NCBI GenBank assembly: GCA_017504305.1
Contig: JAFVRJ010000021.1
Coordinates: forward strand, 1 to 64,000
Direction: 5' to 3'
Source: Clostridia bacterium
GTDB taxonomy: Bacteria; Bacillota; Clostridia; Christensenellales; DTU072
DNA length: 64,000 nt
A program made the position numbers and the translations under genes. The first letter of the stretch is position 1, and every line of letters begins with the position of its first letter. Shown piece after piece: positions 1 to 8,508 of the stretch. The notes beneath the pieces are model-generated. The model had not been told where the DNA came from. It saw nothing but the letters and a program-made list of their open reading frames with translations, and searched no databases.

Positions 1-11
1 CACAACTATAT

Positions 12-213
12 TTGCCTAACGGCAAGTTATATTGCTAAAAGCAGTGATATTTTGCTACGCAAAGTTTTATTTTCCCTTTCGGGAAAGTTGTGGCAAATAT
101 AATATAACTTTAACCGTAGGTTAAAATATAACTGCTTACGCGGTTGGCGTTCGCTACGCTCGGCTATACTGTTTACTGCGTAAACAATATCACTTTTAGC
201 CACAAGGCTAAAA
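12..213. repeat. Array of about nine short hairpins with AT spacers
   Basis: Consecutive small inverted repeats are seen at 12-25, 32-44, 51-63, 71-86, 109-125, 131-144, 147-159, 170-186 and 194-213. Stems are 4-8 bp with 3-5 nt loops, for example TTTCCC/GGGAAA, TTTAACC/GGTTAAA, TGTTTAC/GTAAACA and TTTTAGCC/GGCTAAAA. Most are separated by a 6-8 nt spacer resembling ATATAAC or its complement. An outer pair, CACAACT at 1-7 and AGTTGTG at 86-92, could enclose the first four. No open frame crosses the block. It fills most of the gene-free stretch 1-385. Function is unknown. Confidence 0.7.
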
Positions 214-252
214 ATATAACTAAATTATTTAACTATTCTGTGGTAAAGATAA

Positions 253-291
253 AGCCCACCATATTTCGCTTTTTGCGAAGTATAGTGGGCT
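253..291 (-). terminator. Probable intrinsic terminator after the GH2 gene
   Basis: AGCCCACCATA at 253-263 pairs with TATAGTGGGCT at 281-291 with one mismatch, and an inner TTTCGC/GCGAAG stem extends the hairpin. On the minus strand the hairpin is followed by a T-rich run (GGGCTTTATCTTT). It lies about 95 bp beyond the GH2 stop. A smaller hairpin (TTTTACC/GGTAAAA, 347-367) lies between the two. Confidence 0.6.
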
Positions 292-385
292 ACACTTTTG
301 TTATTGCTTAAAATCCCTATGTCTATTACAGATTAGTTCCTCGTCCTTTTACCGTCGGTAGGTAAAATACTTTACTGTCAGTATA

Positions 386-2530
386 TTATTTTTTGATGGT
401 TTGCAGGAAGTTGTTTGCTATTGCCGCCATCTCCGGCTTTATACCTGCTATCTTAAGCAAGGTCTTGACTCTGACGTGGTATACAAGTTTTGTCAGCCAC
501 AACGGGATGCGTGAGCCGAGCATAGCTTTGACGTCGTCGTTTTTGAGAACTTCGCCAACTTTATCGTTAATGGAATAGCACTCTGCCGAAGTGGTTGCAT
601 CATCTGCAGCAAACCAGTTGCGTACCAAGTTACCCTTGGTGTCGCATTTATACTCTGCGGGCTCTTGTTCAACGCCTTGAACGGTAATGGAGTTTACTAT
701 ATCGCCACAAGTTGCGGTAATTACGTTTTCACCGGCTACGATATCAACTTCGTAGGTTACCATCTTACCACTCTTTGCGCCGTAGTCCACGCCGTTAACG
801 GTAAGGACTACTTCATCGCAATTGGTGAATACGTCCACCCTACTCTTGCCGATTTGACGGTTTACAAAACGTTGTCCGCCGATTTGTATAAACTTCTCAT
901 CCGACCAATATGCTTTGTATGCGTAGAAGGCGTCTTTACGAGTCTTACGATCAAAAGTAACAAGGCCTTTGTTGTTCTTACCTGCTACGCCACCCTCGTT
1001 GCGGATTGCCGAGCCGAAGTCGAACATATTCCAAACGTAACTACCCCACAACCAATCGCGAGAGGTAATCGCTTTAGCGTAATGCTCGTGCATAATTGCT
1101 TGATATTGCTCGCCGTAATCGCCTTGGGTGGGATTGTTGGAGTAATACTTTAATACTGCTTCTGCACCGTACTCCGATAGACAAAGTTTGAGGGTAGGAT
1201 TTTGAGTATGGAAGTCATCGAGCCACTTATCGATATCGGTATAACGATTGACGTACCAACCATAATAAATATTGAAGCCCAATATATCGGTTACGTAGTT
1301 CAACGGGTCGGTGGATGTTGCCATCATTACTTGTGCCGAAGTAGTATGACGAGAGGGATCGAGTTCCTTTGCAAGAGTGTTAAGCTCGGTGATGCCCTTC
1401 AAGCACTTTTTGGTGCCGTTACCGCCACCACCGATGGTGATTTCGTTTTGAACTCCCCAGCAGAAAATGGAGGGGTGATTGTAGTTTTGTAAAATAAGTT
1501 CACAAAGTTGCTCTTTAGCGTTATTGAGCTTCTTTTGAGAGTAGCGTGAAATAACGGGAACTTCTGCCCAAACCAAAATACCTTGCTCGTCGCATAGATC
1601 GTAAATGATTTGGTTTTGTTGGTAGTGAGCAAGTCTTATGGAGTTTGCGCCCACCTCTTTAATTAGGGCAATATCTTCTGCGATATGCTCGTAGGTAAGA
1701 GCGTTGCCGAGGTTCTCGCGGTCTTGGTGGCGCGATACGCCCTTTAACTTAACGGCGTTGCCGTTCAAGATGCAACCACGCTCGCTATCGAACTCGATAG
1801 TCCTTACGCCAAAGCGAGTTTCCGCTTGGTCAACTACTTCGCCATTTACCTTTAAATATCCTTTTACGGTATACAAATATGGGTTTTCGAGAGTCCAAAG
1901 TATGGGGTTTGCGATTTCCGCAACAACCTTTTCGTTGTTGAGATTATCTACTGCGGTTGAGACGATATTGCCCTCTTTATCCACTACTTGGTAATCGATT
2001 GTAGCTTTATCGCCGTGTACTATTGCATCCAAAGAAACCTCTGCCTTGCCATCTTTAATAACAGGGGTAACCATTATGCCCGAGCCACCGTAATCTACTA
2101 CGTCAAAGCTCACTGCGGGCACGTTGGTAAAGAGGGTTACGTTACGATACAATCCGCCGTAGAAGGTAAAGTCCGCAGTCGACGGATATACGTCGTCGAA
2201 ATCGCTATTGTCCACGTCGATACGTAGCTCGACTTTGCCGTCGACAATATACTTTGTAAGGTCTGCACTAAAAGCGCTGTATCCACCGCGATGGTGTTTA
2301 ACTAAATTGCCGTTTGCATAAACGTCTGCTACCGAGTTTGCGCCCTCAATGCGAACGATGGTTTTGCCCGAAAGCCCTTCAAGCTTTTTTGCGTACGAGC
2401 ACTTACCACGATAGTAGTTGGGTTGGTTTTGACCGTCTATCGCGTTCCAGCAATGCGGTACGTTTACCGTTTCGCTTACGCCTTGCTTGGTAAAGATCCA
2501 ATTATCATTGATCAACTTAACGGTTTTCAT
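386..2530 (-). CDS. Glycoside hydrolase family 2 (beta-galactosidase/beta-glucuronidase type)
   Basis: 714 residues. The GH2 order is visible: a jelly-roll sugar-binding domain (about 1-150), an Ig-like sandwich (about 150-255), a TIM barrel (about 255-560) and a C-terminal beta domain with a helical tail. The acid/base is Glu363 in GVQNEI and the likely nucleophile is Glu453 in LSEYGAEA, both in typical retaining-GH2 context. There is no signal peptide, so action is probably cytoplasmic on imported oligosaccharides. AAGGAGC precedes the ATG. It is the last gene of a minus-strand run with DUF1893 and yegP-like genes. Beta-galactosidase is the most likely activity; beta-glucuronidase or another GH2 specificity cannot be excluded. 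Confidence 0.88.
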   Translation of the reverse strand: MKTVKLINDNWIFTKQGVSETVNVPHCWNAIDGQNQPNYYRGKCSYAKKLEGLSGKTIVRIEGANSVADVYANGNLVKHHRGGYSAFSADLTKYIVDGKVELRIDVDNSDFDDVYPSTADFTFYGGLYRNVTLFTNVPAVSFDVVDYGGSGIMVTPVIKDGKAEVSLDAIVHGDKATIDYQVVDKEGNIVSTAVDNLNNEKVVAEIANPILWTLENPYLYTVKGYLKVNGEVVDQAETRFGVRTIEFDSERGCILNGNAVKLKGVSRHQDRENLGNALTYEHIAEDIALIKEVGANSIRLAHYQQNQIIYDLCDEQGILVWAEVPVISRYSQKKLNNAKEQLCELILQNYNHPSIFCWGVQNEITIGGGGNGTKKCLKGITELNTLAKELDPSRHTTSAQVMMATSTDPLNYVTDILGFNIYYGWYVNRYTDIDKWLDDFHTQNPTLKLCLSEYGAEAVLKYYSNNPTQGDYGEQYQAIMHEHYAKAITSRDWLWGSYVWNMFDFGSAIRNEGGVAGKNNKGLVTFDRKTRKDAFYAYKAYWSDEKFIQIGGQRFVNRQIGKSRVDVFTNCDEVVLTVNGVDYGAKSGKMVTYEVDIVAGENVITATCGDIVNSITVQGVEQEPAEYKCDTKGNLVRNWFAADDATTSAECYSINDKVGEVLKNDDVKAMLGSRIPLWLTKLVYHVRVKTLLKIAGIKPEMAAIANNFLQTIKK

Positions 2531-2543
2531 TTTTGCTCCTTAT

Positions 2544-2969
2544 TTATAGGTTAGATTTATTTTCTCTTAATTTGACGAGGGTTTTCAAGATAGCGCATAG
2601 GGCTTCGGTCGGCACTCGCGCATCTTGAACGGCTACTTCCATGGGACAGAGCCCGTCACCTTTGCGGTTGATGATCTTGTTAGTTTTAATTCCGTAGCTA
2701 ACGACAATTCCGCTTGAAAGTAGTATACGCTCAGCTTCCACCGATATCACCTCGGCGAATACCTCTTTTACCCTCAATAAAACGTAGAGGTACGCTGCCG
2801 CCTTACCTACTATTTTATCAGCAGCTACGTACCCCTTTAAATCATATTTAAGTTCGGCAAGACCTGCTATATAAGCTATGCCTCGCTCCTTGGATAAAAA
2901 TTCATTTTCTCCAAGTATAGCAACGGAGTATCCTGACTTAAGATACTCTTTTGCTTTGGTTATATCCAT
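2544..2969 (-). CDS. DUF1893 family protein
   Basis: 141 residues resembling the DUF1893 family, small cytosolic proteins with a cytidine-deaminase-like fold and no assigned reaction. Visible hallmarks are the N-terminal KEYLKSGYSVAILGENE stretch and the central GYVAADKIVGKAAA segment. No Cys/His zinc site of a true deaminase is evident. It starts 10 bp after the yegP-like stop with only a weak ribosome site, so translation is probably coupled. Biological role is unknown. Confidence 0.7.
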   Translation of the reverse strand: MDITKAKEYLKSGYSVAILGENEFLSKERGIAYIAGLAELKYDLKGYVAADKIVGKAAAYLYVLLRVKEVFAEVISVEAERILLSSGIVVSYGIKTNKIINRKGDGLCPMEVAVQDARVPTEALCAILKTLVKLRENKSNL

Positions 2970-2979
2970 AGTTTATAAA

Positions 2980-3411
2980 CTATTTCTTTTTTGCAATGAG
3001 CTCGTTATATTCCTTTTCGCTCATAACGTCGGCGGTAGGAGCCCATTTTGCAACGGATGCAATACCTGCTTTTGCAGACTCTTTGCTTGCGTATCCCGCT
3101 TCGCTGATGCAAACGAGGTTGCCGTTGTTAGCATAAATGCGGAAGCGATATTTGCCTTGCTTATCAAGATATACCTCTGCTTTGGGGAACTTTAAAGGCT
3201 CCGTGGGTTTTTTAAGGGTAAGATCTTCTATCTTTTCAACGCAAACGGGTGCGAACTTTTGAACGGATGCGATACCCTTTTTACAGCTCGATAAATCTGC
3301 ATAAGCGCCTTCACAAACGCCAACCGTTTCCCTATTGGGGGCTTTCAAACGGAAGTTAAAATGTCCTTTTGCGGTTTGTCCATAGTAAAAAATACCTTTG
3401 AGCTCTGCCAT
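2980..3411 (-). CDS. YegP-like protein with two DUF1508 repeats
   Basis: 143 residues formed by two tandem DUF1508 units, about 5-53 and 76-127. Each has a FxFRLKAPN/YRFRIYANNG strand pair and ends in a SxxxxxGIASVxKxAP helix. DUF1508 (YegP) proteins are small cytosolic proteins of unknown function, often present as internal duplications as here. A good ribosome site (AAGGAGA) precedes the ATG. It heads the operon with DUF1893 and GH2 and has its own promoter at 3475-3503. Confidence 0.82.
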   Translation of the reverse strand: MAELKGIFYYGQTAKGHFNFRLKAPNRETVGVCEGAYADLSSCKKGIASVQKFAPVCVEKIEDLTLKKPTEPLKFPKAEVYLDKQGKYRFRIYANNGNLVCISEAGYASKESAKAGIASVAKWAPTADVMSEKEYNELIAKKK

Positions 3412-3474
3412 AAATTTCTCCTTGGTGAGTATTAAGATTTATAAAAATCCCTCGATTAAATCGTTTACCATATG

Positions 3475-3503
3475 ATTTTATCATATGCCACGCCTTTTGT
3501 AAA
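3475..3503 (-). promoter_or_regulatory. SigA-type promoter for the yegP-like operon with palindrome over the -10
   Basis: Minus-strand TTTACA (3498-3503), 17 bp spacer, TAAAAT (3475-3480). The -10 lies inside a perfect inverted repeat, CATATGA/TCATATG with loop TTTTA, at 3469-3487. That is a plausible repressor site or leader hairpin. Confidence 0.6.
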
Positions 3504-3548
3504 GAGCGACTTCTGCGTAAAAAGGTAAAATTTTAATTAAATCTTCTA

Positions 3549-3577
3549 TTGATCCTCGCGCGCTCATTTTATAAAAT
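3549..3577 (+). promoter_or_regulatory. SigA-type promoter for the Na/Pi cotransporter, CG run in spacer
   Basis: TTGATC (3549-3554), 17 bp spacer, TAAAAT (3572-3577). The spacer begins CTCGCGCGCTC, an alternating C/G run in an otherwise AT-rich intergenic region. It is divergent from the promoter at 3475-3503. Confidence 0.55.
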
Positions 3578-3668
3578 GTCTTTACGACGAGCAGTTTTTG
3601 TAGTAATATGGTAGTGGTGGAGATTAAGGTTTATACCAAATATCATATTCTTCACAAGGAAACGTAAG

Positions 3669-5351
3669 ATGACAGGATTGGAGATTTTCTACACAATATT
3701 GGCCGCATTATCCGGCATCGGAGTTTTTATCTTTGGTATGAAGATACTTGGCGACAACTTGGAAGCAGTTGCAGGTGATCGCATTAAAAAGATGTTTGCC
3801 GTTATCGATAAAAACAGCCTTGTTGGCGTAGGTATCGGCGCAACCACTACCGCAGTAATACAAAGCTCCGCAGCCGTTACCGTTATGCTTATCGGTTTTG
3901 TTAACGCCGGTCTTATGTCTTTAACTCAAGCGGCAAGCGTTGTGTACGGAGCAAACATCGGTACCACTATTACCGCCCAAATCGTAGCGCTCGGCTTTGG
4001 TGGAATTAAAAACGTTCAGCTCACCGTTATTTTTGCAGCTTTTGCAGGCATCGGTGCCTTTATGATACTTTTCGCAAAAAAGGATCTTCTCAAAAAAATC
4101 GGTACTATCGTTTGCGGTTTAGGCATGATCTTCGTAGGTCTTACGGTTATGGGCGACAGCATGGAGTCTTTCAAAGAAGCTCCCGTAATAGTCAACGCCC
4201 TCGCTTCCATCAAGCACCCCCTACTATTGGTAGTTTTGGGTGCAATAGTAACGGCACTTATTCAAAGCTCTTCGGCGGTTTCCGGTTTGGTTATAACTAT
4301 GAGTGCTGCGGGTATAATGAGCTTCCCGCAAGCGATGTATATAATAATCGGTTCCAATATCGGTACTTGCGTAACGAGCTTTATCTGCTCGATAGGCACT
4401 TGTACAAACGCAAAGCGCGTTGCGGTTATACACTTAACTTTTAACCTTTTAGGTAGCATTATCTTTATGCTAACGGATCTATTTGCACACTATGCAGACC
4501 TTCTCATGAGATGGTTTGATACCGTACAAATACAAATAGCTATGCTACACACCATATTTAACGTTGCCACTACGATAATACTACTGCCATTTACCAAATT
4601 AATGGTTAAATTTGCAACGTTGGTAATCCCCGACAAAAAAGGCAAAGTGGACGACGATACCCCTCGTTTGTACTACCTCAACGATCAAGTTCTTACCTCA
4701 CCTCCGCTTGCCGTTGCCAACGTTAAAAGAGAGATTTTGAACATGTATACTCTTGCTCGCCAAAACCTCAATTTGGCACTCGATGCAATAACCACTTTAG
4801 ATATTTCAAAGCTTGACAGCTTTAATGTAACTGAAGCAAAACTAAACTATCTTAACAAGGAAATCACCAAATTCTTGGTTAGAGTTTCCAACACCGATAT
4901 ATCGGAGTGGGATGCCAAATTAATTGGTTCGGCACACCATACTGTCAGTCACTTGGAGCGCATAGGCGATTATGCTGAAAACATTTTCGAGTACGCACAA
5001 AAGCTCAAAGAGGATAAGTTGAGTTTTAGTGAAGACAGTCTTGAAGAAATCAATAAGCTCCGTGAAGCCTTAGATAATCTATTTGATATGGCGTACAAAA
5101 TTTACGATGAGGAGCTACCCGAACTCATCCCCACTCTTTACACTTACGAGCAAATTACCGACGATATGAAGGTGCTCATGGGTGACAAACACGTAGAGCG
5201 TCTAAACCAAGGCGTATGCAACCCCGAAACCGGCGCAATCTATCTTACCCTTGCATCGGATTGCGAGCGTATAGCCGACCACGTAACGAGCGTTGCAAAC
5301 GCCACAAAGAGCTTTGCTCGCCCCAAAAAGATACACCCTCAAAAGGCATAA
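3669..5351 (+). CDS. Na/Pi cotransporter family protein with PhoU-like C-terminal domain
   Basis: 560 residues. The N-terminal part (about 1-330) is the Na/Pi cotransporter II membrane fold with its two inverted QSS repeats, AVIQSSAAV near residue 63 and ALIQSSSAV near residue 199, which form the substrate site in this family. The C-terminal part (about 345-550) is a helical PhoU-like domain containing the SHLERIGDYAENI and SDCERIADHVTSV helices. The usual role is sodium-dependent phosphate uptake or export across the plasma membrane. AAGGAA precedes the ATG. It is monocistronic and followed by the tandem repeat region. Confidence 0.9.
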   Translation: MTGLEIFYTILAALSGIGVFIFGMKILGDNLEAVAGDRIKKMFAVIDKNSLVGVGIGATTTAVIQSSAAVTVMLIGFVNAGLMSLTQAASVVYGANIGTTITAQIVALGFGGIKNVQLTVIFAAFAGIGAFMILFAKKDLLKKIGTIVCGLGMIFVGLTVMGDSMESFKEAPVIVNALASIKHPLLLVVLGAIVTALIQSSSAVSGLVITMSAAGIMSFPQAMYIIIGSNIGTCVTSFICSIGTCTNAKRVAVIHLTFNLLGSIIFMLTDLFAHYADLLMRWFDTVQIQIAMLHTIFNVATTIILLPFTKLMVKFATLVIPDKKGKVDDDTPRLYYLNDQVLTSPPLAVANVKREILNMYTLARQNLNLALDAITTLDISKLDSFNVTEAKLNYLNKEITKFLVRVSNTDISEWDAKLIGSAHHTVSHLERIGDYAENIFEYAQKLKEDKLSFSEDSLEEINKLREALDNLFDMAYKIYDEELPELIPTLYTYEQITDDMKVLMGDKHVERLNQGVCNPETGAIYLTLASDCERIADHVTSVANATKSFARPKKIHPQKA

Positions 5352-5483
5352 TAATTGGGATAAAGTAATTATATGGAACGGCTAAAAGATTAAAAGATTT
5401 ACACAAGAAAAGGGATTATCTATAACACAAATGTAATTATTGCGACTAAACCGCAAAGTTTAGATGATATACGAGCAAACGTA

Positions 5484-5532
5484 AAACCTCACGACGGGAG
5501 TGTACTTGAACGTACATGACCGAGTGAGGTTT
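5484..5532 (+). ncRNA. Structured hairpin, repeat copy 1
   Basis: The outer stem is AAACCTCAC/GTGAGGTTT and the inner stem GTGTAC/GTACAT. They are joined by short GG/CC pairing and flanked by facing GA dinucleotides (GGGAG on the 5' side, TGACC on the 3' side), which could form tandem sheared G-A pairs. The motif reads as an RNA only on the plus strand, downstream of the Na/Pi gene. Confidence 0.5.
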
Positions 5533-5609
5533 GTATATTTGTGAAATATAACGCTAAAGTTATTGCTATGGATTAAACCGCATAGTTTAGATGATAGACA
5601 AACAAACGT

Positions 5610-5658
5610 AAAACCCCACGACGGGAGTGTACTTGGCGTACATGACCGAGTGGGTTTT
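5610..5658 (+). ncRNA. Structured hairpin, repeat copy 2
   Basis: Same architecture as copy 1. The outer stem is changed to AAAACCCCAC/GTGGGTTTT, while the inner GGGAGTGTAC and GTACATGACC core is retained exactly. Confidence 0.5.
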
Positions 5659-5736
5659 GCTTGTTTGTGAAGTATAACGCTAAAGTTATTGCTATGGATT
5701 AAACCGCATAGTTTAGATGATAGACGAACAAAAATA

Positions 5737-5789
5737 AAAATCCCCCAATGGGAGCGTACTACATCGTACGTGACCTGCAGGGGGATTTT
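5737..5789. ncRNA. Structured hairpin, repeat copy 3, also terminator-like
   Basis: The outer stem is AAAATCCCCC/GGGGGATTTT and the inner stem GCGTAC/GTACGT, with the GGGAG and TGACC core kept. The inner-stem change from U-A to C-G and the outer-stem changes are compensatory relative to copies 1 and 2. T-rich runs follow on both strands, so it may terminate the MMPL transcript from the minus side as well. Confidence 0.55.
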
Positions 5790-5836
5790 ATTTTGTGAAG
5801 TATATCGCTAAAATATGCGGTTTAGTTATATGCGGT

Positions 5837-8497
5837 TTAATCCTCGAAGAGAATATTCTGCCACCCCTCCTTCTCTCCTTCATCGCCCTCTTCTTCGTAG
5901 GGATCGAACTCGGGGTTGTCGATGGACTCTAAAATGTTTTCAAGGATAGCATCCTCACGCTCCATAGAGGACATGTCTTTATATTTCTTGCGCTTTTGGC
6001 GAGGTTGCGGAACATATGGCATAACGGATGCTTCTTCGATTTCGGGAGCAACAAGGAATACAGACTTGTTGTCTATCATCTTCTTTCTGCCCTTCCAAGT
6101 GGTTACCATTATAGCCTTATCGAGGAGTATAAGGAGTTGAGGGAGTAGAACCATTACGAAAAGGAAAGCGAGGATACCGCCACGGAAGATTGCCGCACCG
6201 AAGACCGCGGTTGCCGGTAGTGATGATACGAATTGAACTGCGGCACCAGCACCAACCAAGATGCCTGCGGAGGTTATCAAGGTACGGGAGCTATCTGCTA
6301 ACGCTTGACGTACGGCATCGTATTTATTCATGGTTTTACGATGCTCCATATAACGGTCGGTAAGTAGAATTGCGTAGTCGATGGTTGCGCCAAGCAGGAT
6401 GGAGCTTATCAACATATAGCCGATAAATACGAGCGGTTGCTCGGTTCCGCTAATCAGTCCGGTAATATAAGGTACCGCCATATTTACGTATACCGAGCCT
6501 TGTATTACGCATACGAGGATGATCGGTATAAGTATCGATTTGAAGGTAAATGCTATAATCAATGCGACAAGCGCAATTGAAACGTAGGTAATGATGTCGT
6601 AGTCGGCGTTAACAAGATCTTTAATTTCCAACGTAGAGGAGGAAATACCAAGTACGTATCCTTCGCCGTAATCAGAGTATTGAGCGAGATAGTTATCGGC
6701 AACTTCGTTTAGTTTATTGACGATAGCGGTAGTTTCATCACCCTCTTCATCTGCGTTAAGGAAGATTACCACGCGAGAGTAATTGGACTCGTCACCCTTT
6801 GCAAGGAATTGCTTTTTGAACTTTTCGGGCATCATCGAGCCAAACCCGGTTTCGTCTATAACGGACATGCTTTGAACTTGAGATACACCTTCGATTTCCA
6901 TCAAATCGTAGGTAATATCAAGCTCGACGCCGTTATTGTAGTATTCTATGGGTAACAGCAAAATAACTTGGTTTTGCTTGCCGAAGATCTTTTCGAGCTT
7001 ATCTTTATCGACCGCAAGATCGGTTTGTTCACCGCCAAGGCTTGCCTCGGGACCGTAGGTAAAGCTGTTTTGTGCTTGCAAGAAGATGCAAGGGATAATG
7101 AGCGCGATAATTATAAACGGTACGTAGAAACGTGATTTAACAAGGCCTTTAGAGAACTTTTTGAAGCTTAAGTTGAAGGTCTTGTGTTCCGTTTTTGCAA
7201 TAAGCTTTTCAGTATAAAGGATGAGTGCCGGCATTAGGAAGAATACGCATAGTATCGAAAGCACCGTTCCTTTCATAAGTACGAAGCCCATATCGACACC
7301 AAGCTTAAAGTTCATAAACATCAGCGCGACGAAGGATGCAACCGTCGTCAATGATGCCGAGCTTATGGGATTGAAGCTTGCCGTGAGAGCTTCAACCATA
7401 GCTTCGTTGGATTGTAGGCCTTTTTTCTTTTCCTCTTTGAACCTATGCAAAATGGAGATGCAGTAATCCATGGTAAGCGCAAGTTGCAATACGCTCGAAA
7501 CACCTTGCGTAATATAGCTTATACCGTCTGCGCCCGTTACCATAGGAACCAACCAGTTGGTGCCCATATTCATCAAAATTGCAACACCTATCGGGAGCAG
7601 TAATAAAATGGGCTCGAGGTAGGAGGTGGTCGTAAGTAAAAGGATAAGGATAACTATAATACCTGCAACTATCATGGAAATGGTGGTTTCTTCTCCGACC
7701 ATTTGGATGCTGTTATAAGTAGTTGCAGAGTTACCTACGATAGATACGGTAACGTTCTCGGTTGCCTTTATGGTTTCGATAGCCTTCATGGTGCTATCGG
7801 CATAGTCGCTACCGGTAAACGATACTTGGAAGAGAGCGTACTTACCCATCTTGCCTGCATCGGAATAGAACATTTCGAGTTGCGGTCCAAAGTCGTCGAG
7901 AGCGCCTATATCAAAACCGCTACCCGCCATGGAAAGAGCAGGTGCAAGTCCCATCATAAACTGCATAAACTCGCCGGACTCCGCATCGTCGATACCATCG
8001 AGGAGCTTGGGTAAAATTTCGGTAGCTAAAGCCATCATATCTCCAGAGGAGATAACAGCCATTTCATCTTCGGTAAAAGATGAGAGTTTATCAACCATAT
8101 GCATGATAAACTTAACGGCTTTACCATCGGAAATTACCTTTTCTCCACTGGCGTCGTATTGCGCGTTCTTAATAACGCCTATTTCTTCCGAAAGGAATAT
8201 ATCGTCAATCCAAATTACGCTTGCAACGCCTTCGATAGACTCCATATAAGCCTTGAATTCAGTCGCTTGTTCGATGGTTGTATCGGAAAGCATTACAGTA
8301 GCGTTACCGCCGGGGCCGAACTCGCCGTACATGGCATCAAGACCTCTGCTAACCTTGGAATCTTTAGGCAAATAGGAGCTGTCGTTATAGTTGACTTCAA
8401 CAAAAAACATACCTACTACACTACCAATGAGTAGCAGGACAAAGACAAGCGTTATCCATAATTTATTATTAACGATAAAACGAGCAAAACCTTTCAT
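5837..8497 (-). CDS. MMPL/RND-family transporter (YdfJ type)
   Basis: 886 residues. Two MMPL repeats are visible, each with one N-terminal membrane helix, a large extracytoplasmic loop (about 35-230 and 480-610) and a five-helix bundle. The first loop starts VNYNDSSYLPKDSKVSRGLD, typical of the family. The C-terminus is a charged cytoplasmic tail of about 85 residues ending in Asp/Glu-rich sequence. Members export lipids or hydrophobic compounds using the proton gradient. It starts 11 bp after the TetR-type regulator, so the pair is almost certainly one operon controlled by that repressor. The substrate is unknown. Confidence 0.88.
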   Translation of the reverse strand: MKGFARFIVNNKLWITLVFVLLLIGSVVGMFFVEVNYNDSSYLPKDSKVSRGLDAMYGEFGPGGNATVMLSDTTIEQATEFKAYMESIEGVASVIWIDDIFLSEEIGVIKNAQYDASGEKVISDGKAVKFIMHMVDKLSSFTEDEMAVISSGDMMALATEILPKLLDGIDDAESGEFMQFMMGLAPALSMAGSGFDIGALDDFGPQLEMFYSDAGKMGKYALFQVSFTGSDYADSTMKAIETIKATENVTVSIVGNSATTYNSIQMVGEETTISMIVAGIIVILILLLTTTSYLEPILLLLPIGVAILMNMGTNWLVPMVTGADGISYITQGVSSVLQLALTMDYCISILHRFKEEKKKGLQSNEAMVEALTASFNPISSASLTTVASFVALMFMNFKLGVDMGFVLMKGTVLSILCVFFLMPALILYTEKLIAKTEHKTFNLSFKKFSKGLVKSRFYVPFIIIALIIPCIFLQAQNSFTYGPEASLGGEQTDLAVDKDKLEKIFGKQNQVILLLPIEYYNNGVELDITYDLMEIEGVSQVQSMSVIDETGFGSMMPEKFKKQFLAKGDESNYSRVVIFLNADEEGDETTAIVNKLNEVADNYLAQYSDYGEGYVLGISSSTLEIKDLVNADYDIITYVSIALVALIIAFTFKSILIPIILVCVIQGSVYVNMAVPYITGLISGTEQPLVFIGYMLISSILLGATIDYAILLTDRYMEHRKTMNKYDAVRQALADSSRTLITSAGILVGAGAAVQFVSSLPATAVFGAAIFRGGILAFLFVMVLLPQLLILLDKAIMVTTWKGRKKMIDNKSVFLVAPEIEEASVMPYVPQPRQKRKKYKDMSSMEREDAILENILESIDNPEFDPYEEEGDEGEKEGWQNILFED

Positions 8498-8508
8498 AAT
8501 TCCCTACC

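Larger units (their letters stand above)
5447..5839. repeat. Three tandem ~126 bp repeats in the 5352-5836 gene-free stretch
   Basis: Copies begin at 5447, 5574 and 5700 with TAAACCGCAWAGTTTAGATG, so the period is 127 and then 126 bp. Each unit holds a small TAAAC/GTTTA hairpin, a ~50 bp structured hairpin (listed separately) and, in the first two, a TAAC/GTTA hairpin after GTGAARTATAACGC. The leading motif reappears inverted as GCGGTTTA at 5817-5824 and 5832-5839. The last copy overlaps the stop codon of the MMPL gene. The remainder of the stretch (5352-5446) shows nothing recognisable. Confidence 0.85.

Noticed and set aside
1..250. CRISPR array
   Set aside because: The repeated element is symmetry with differing stems, not an identical 23-47 bp repeat with unique spacers, and no cas gene is present.
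5447..5839. Insertion sequence or transposon remnant
   Set aside because: No transposase fragment, no terminal inverted repeats with target duplication, and the units are regular tandem copies.
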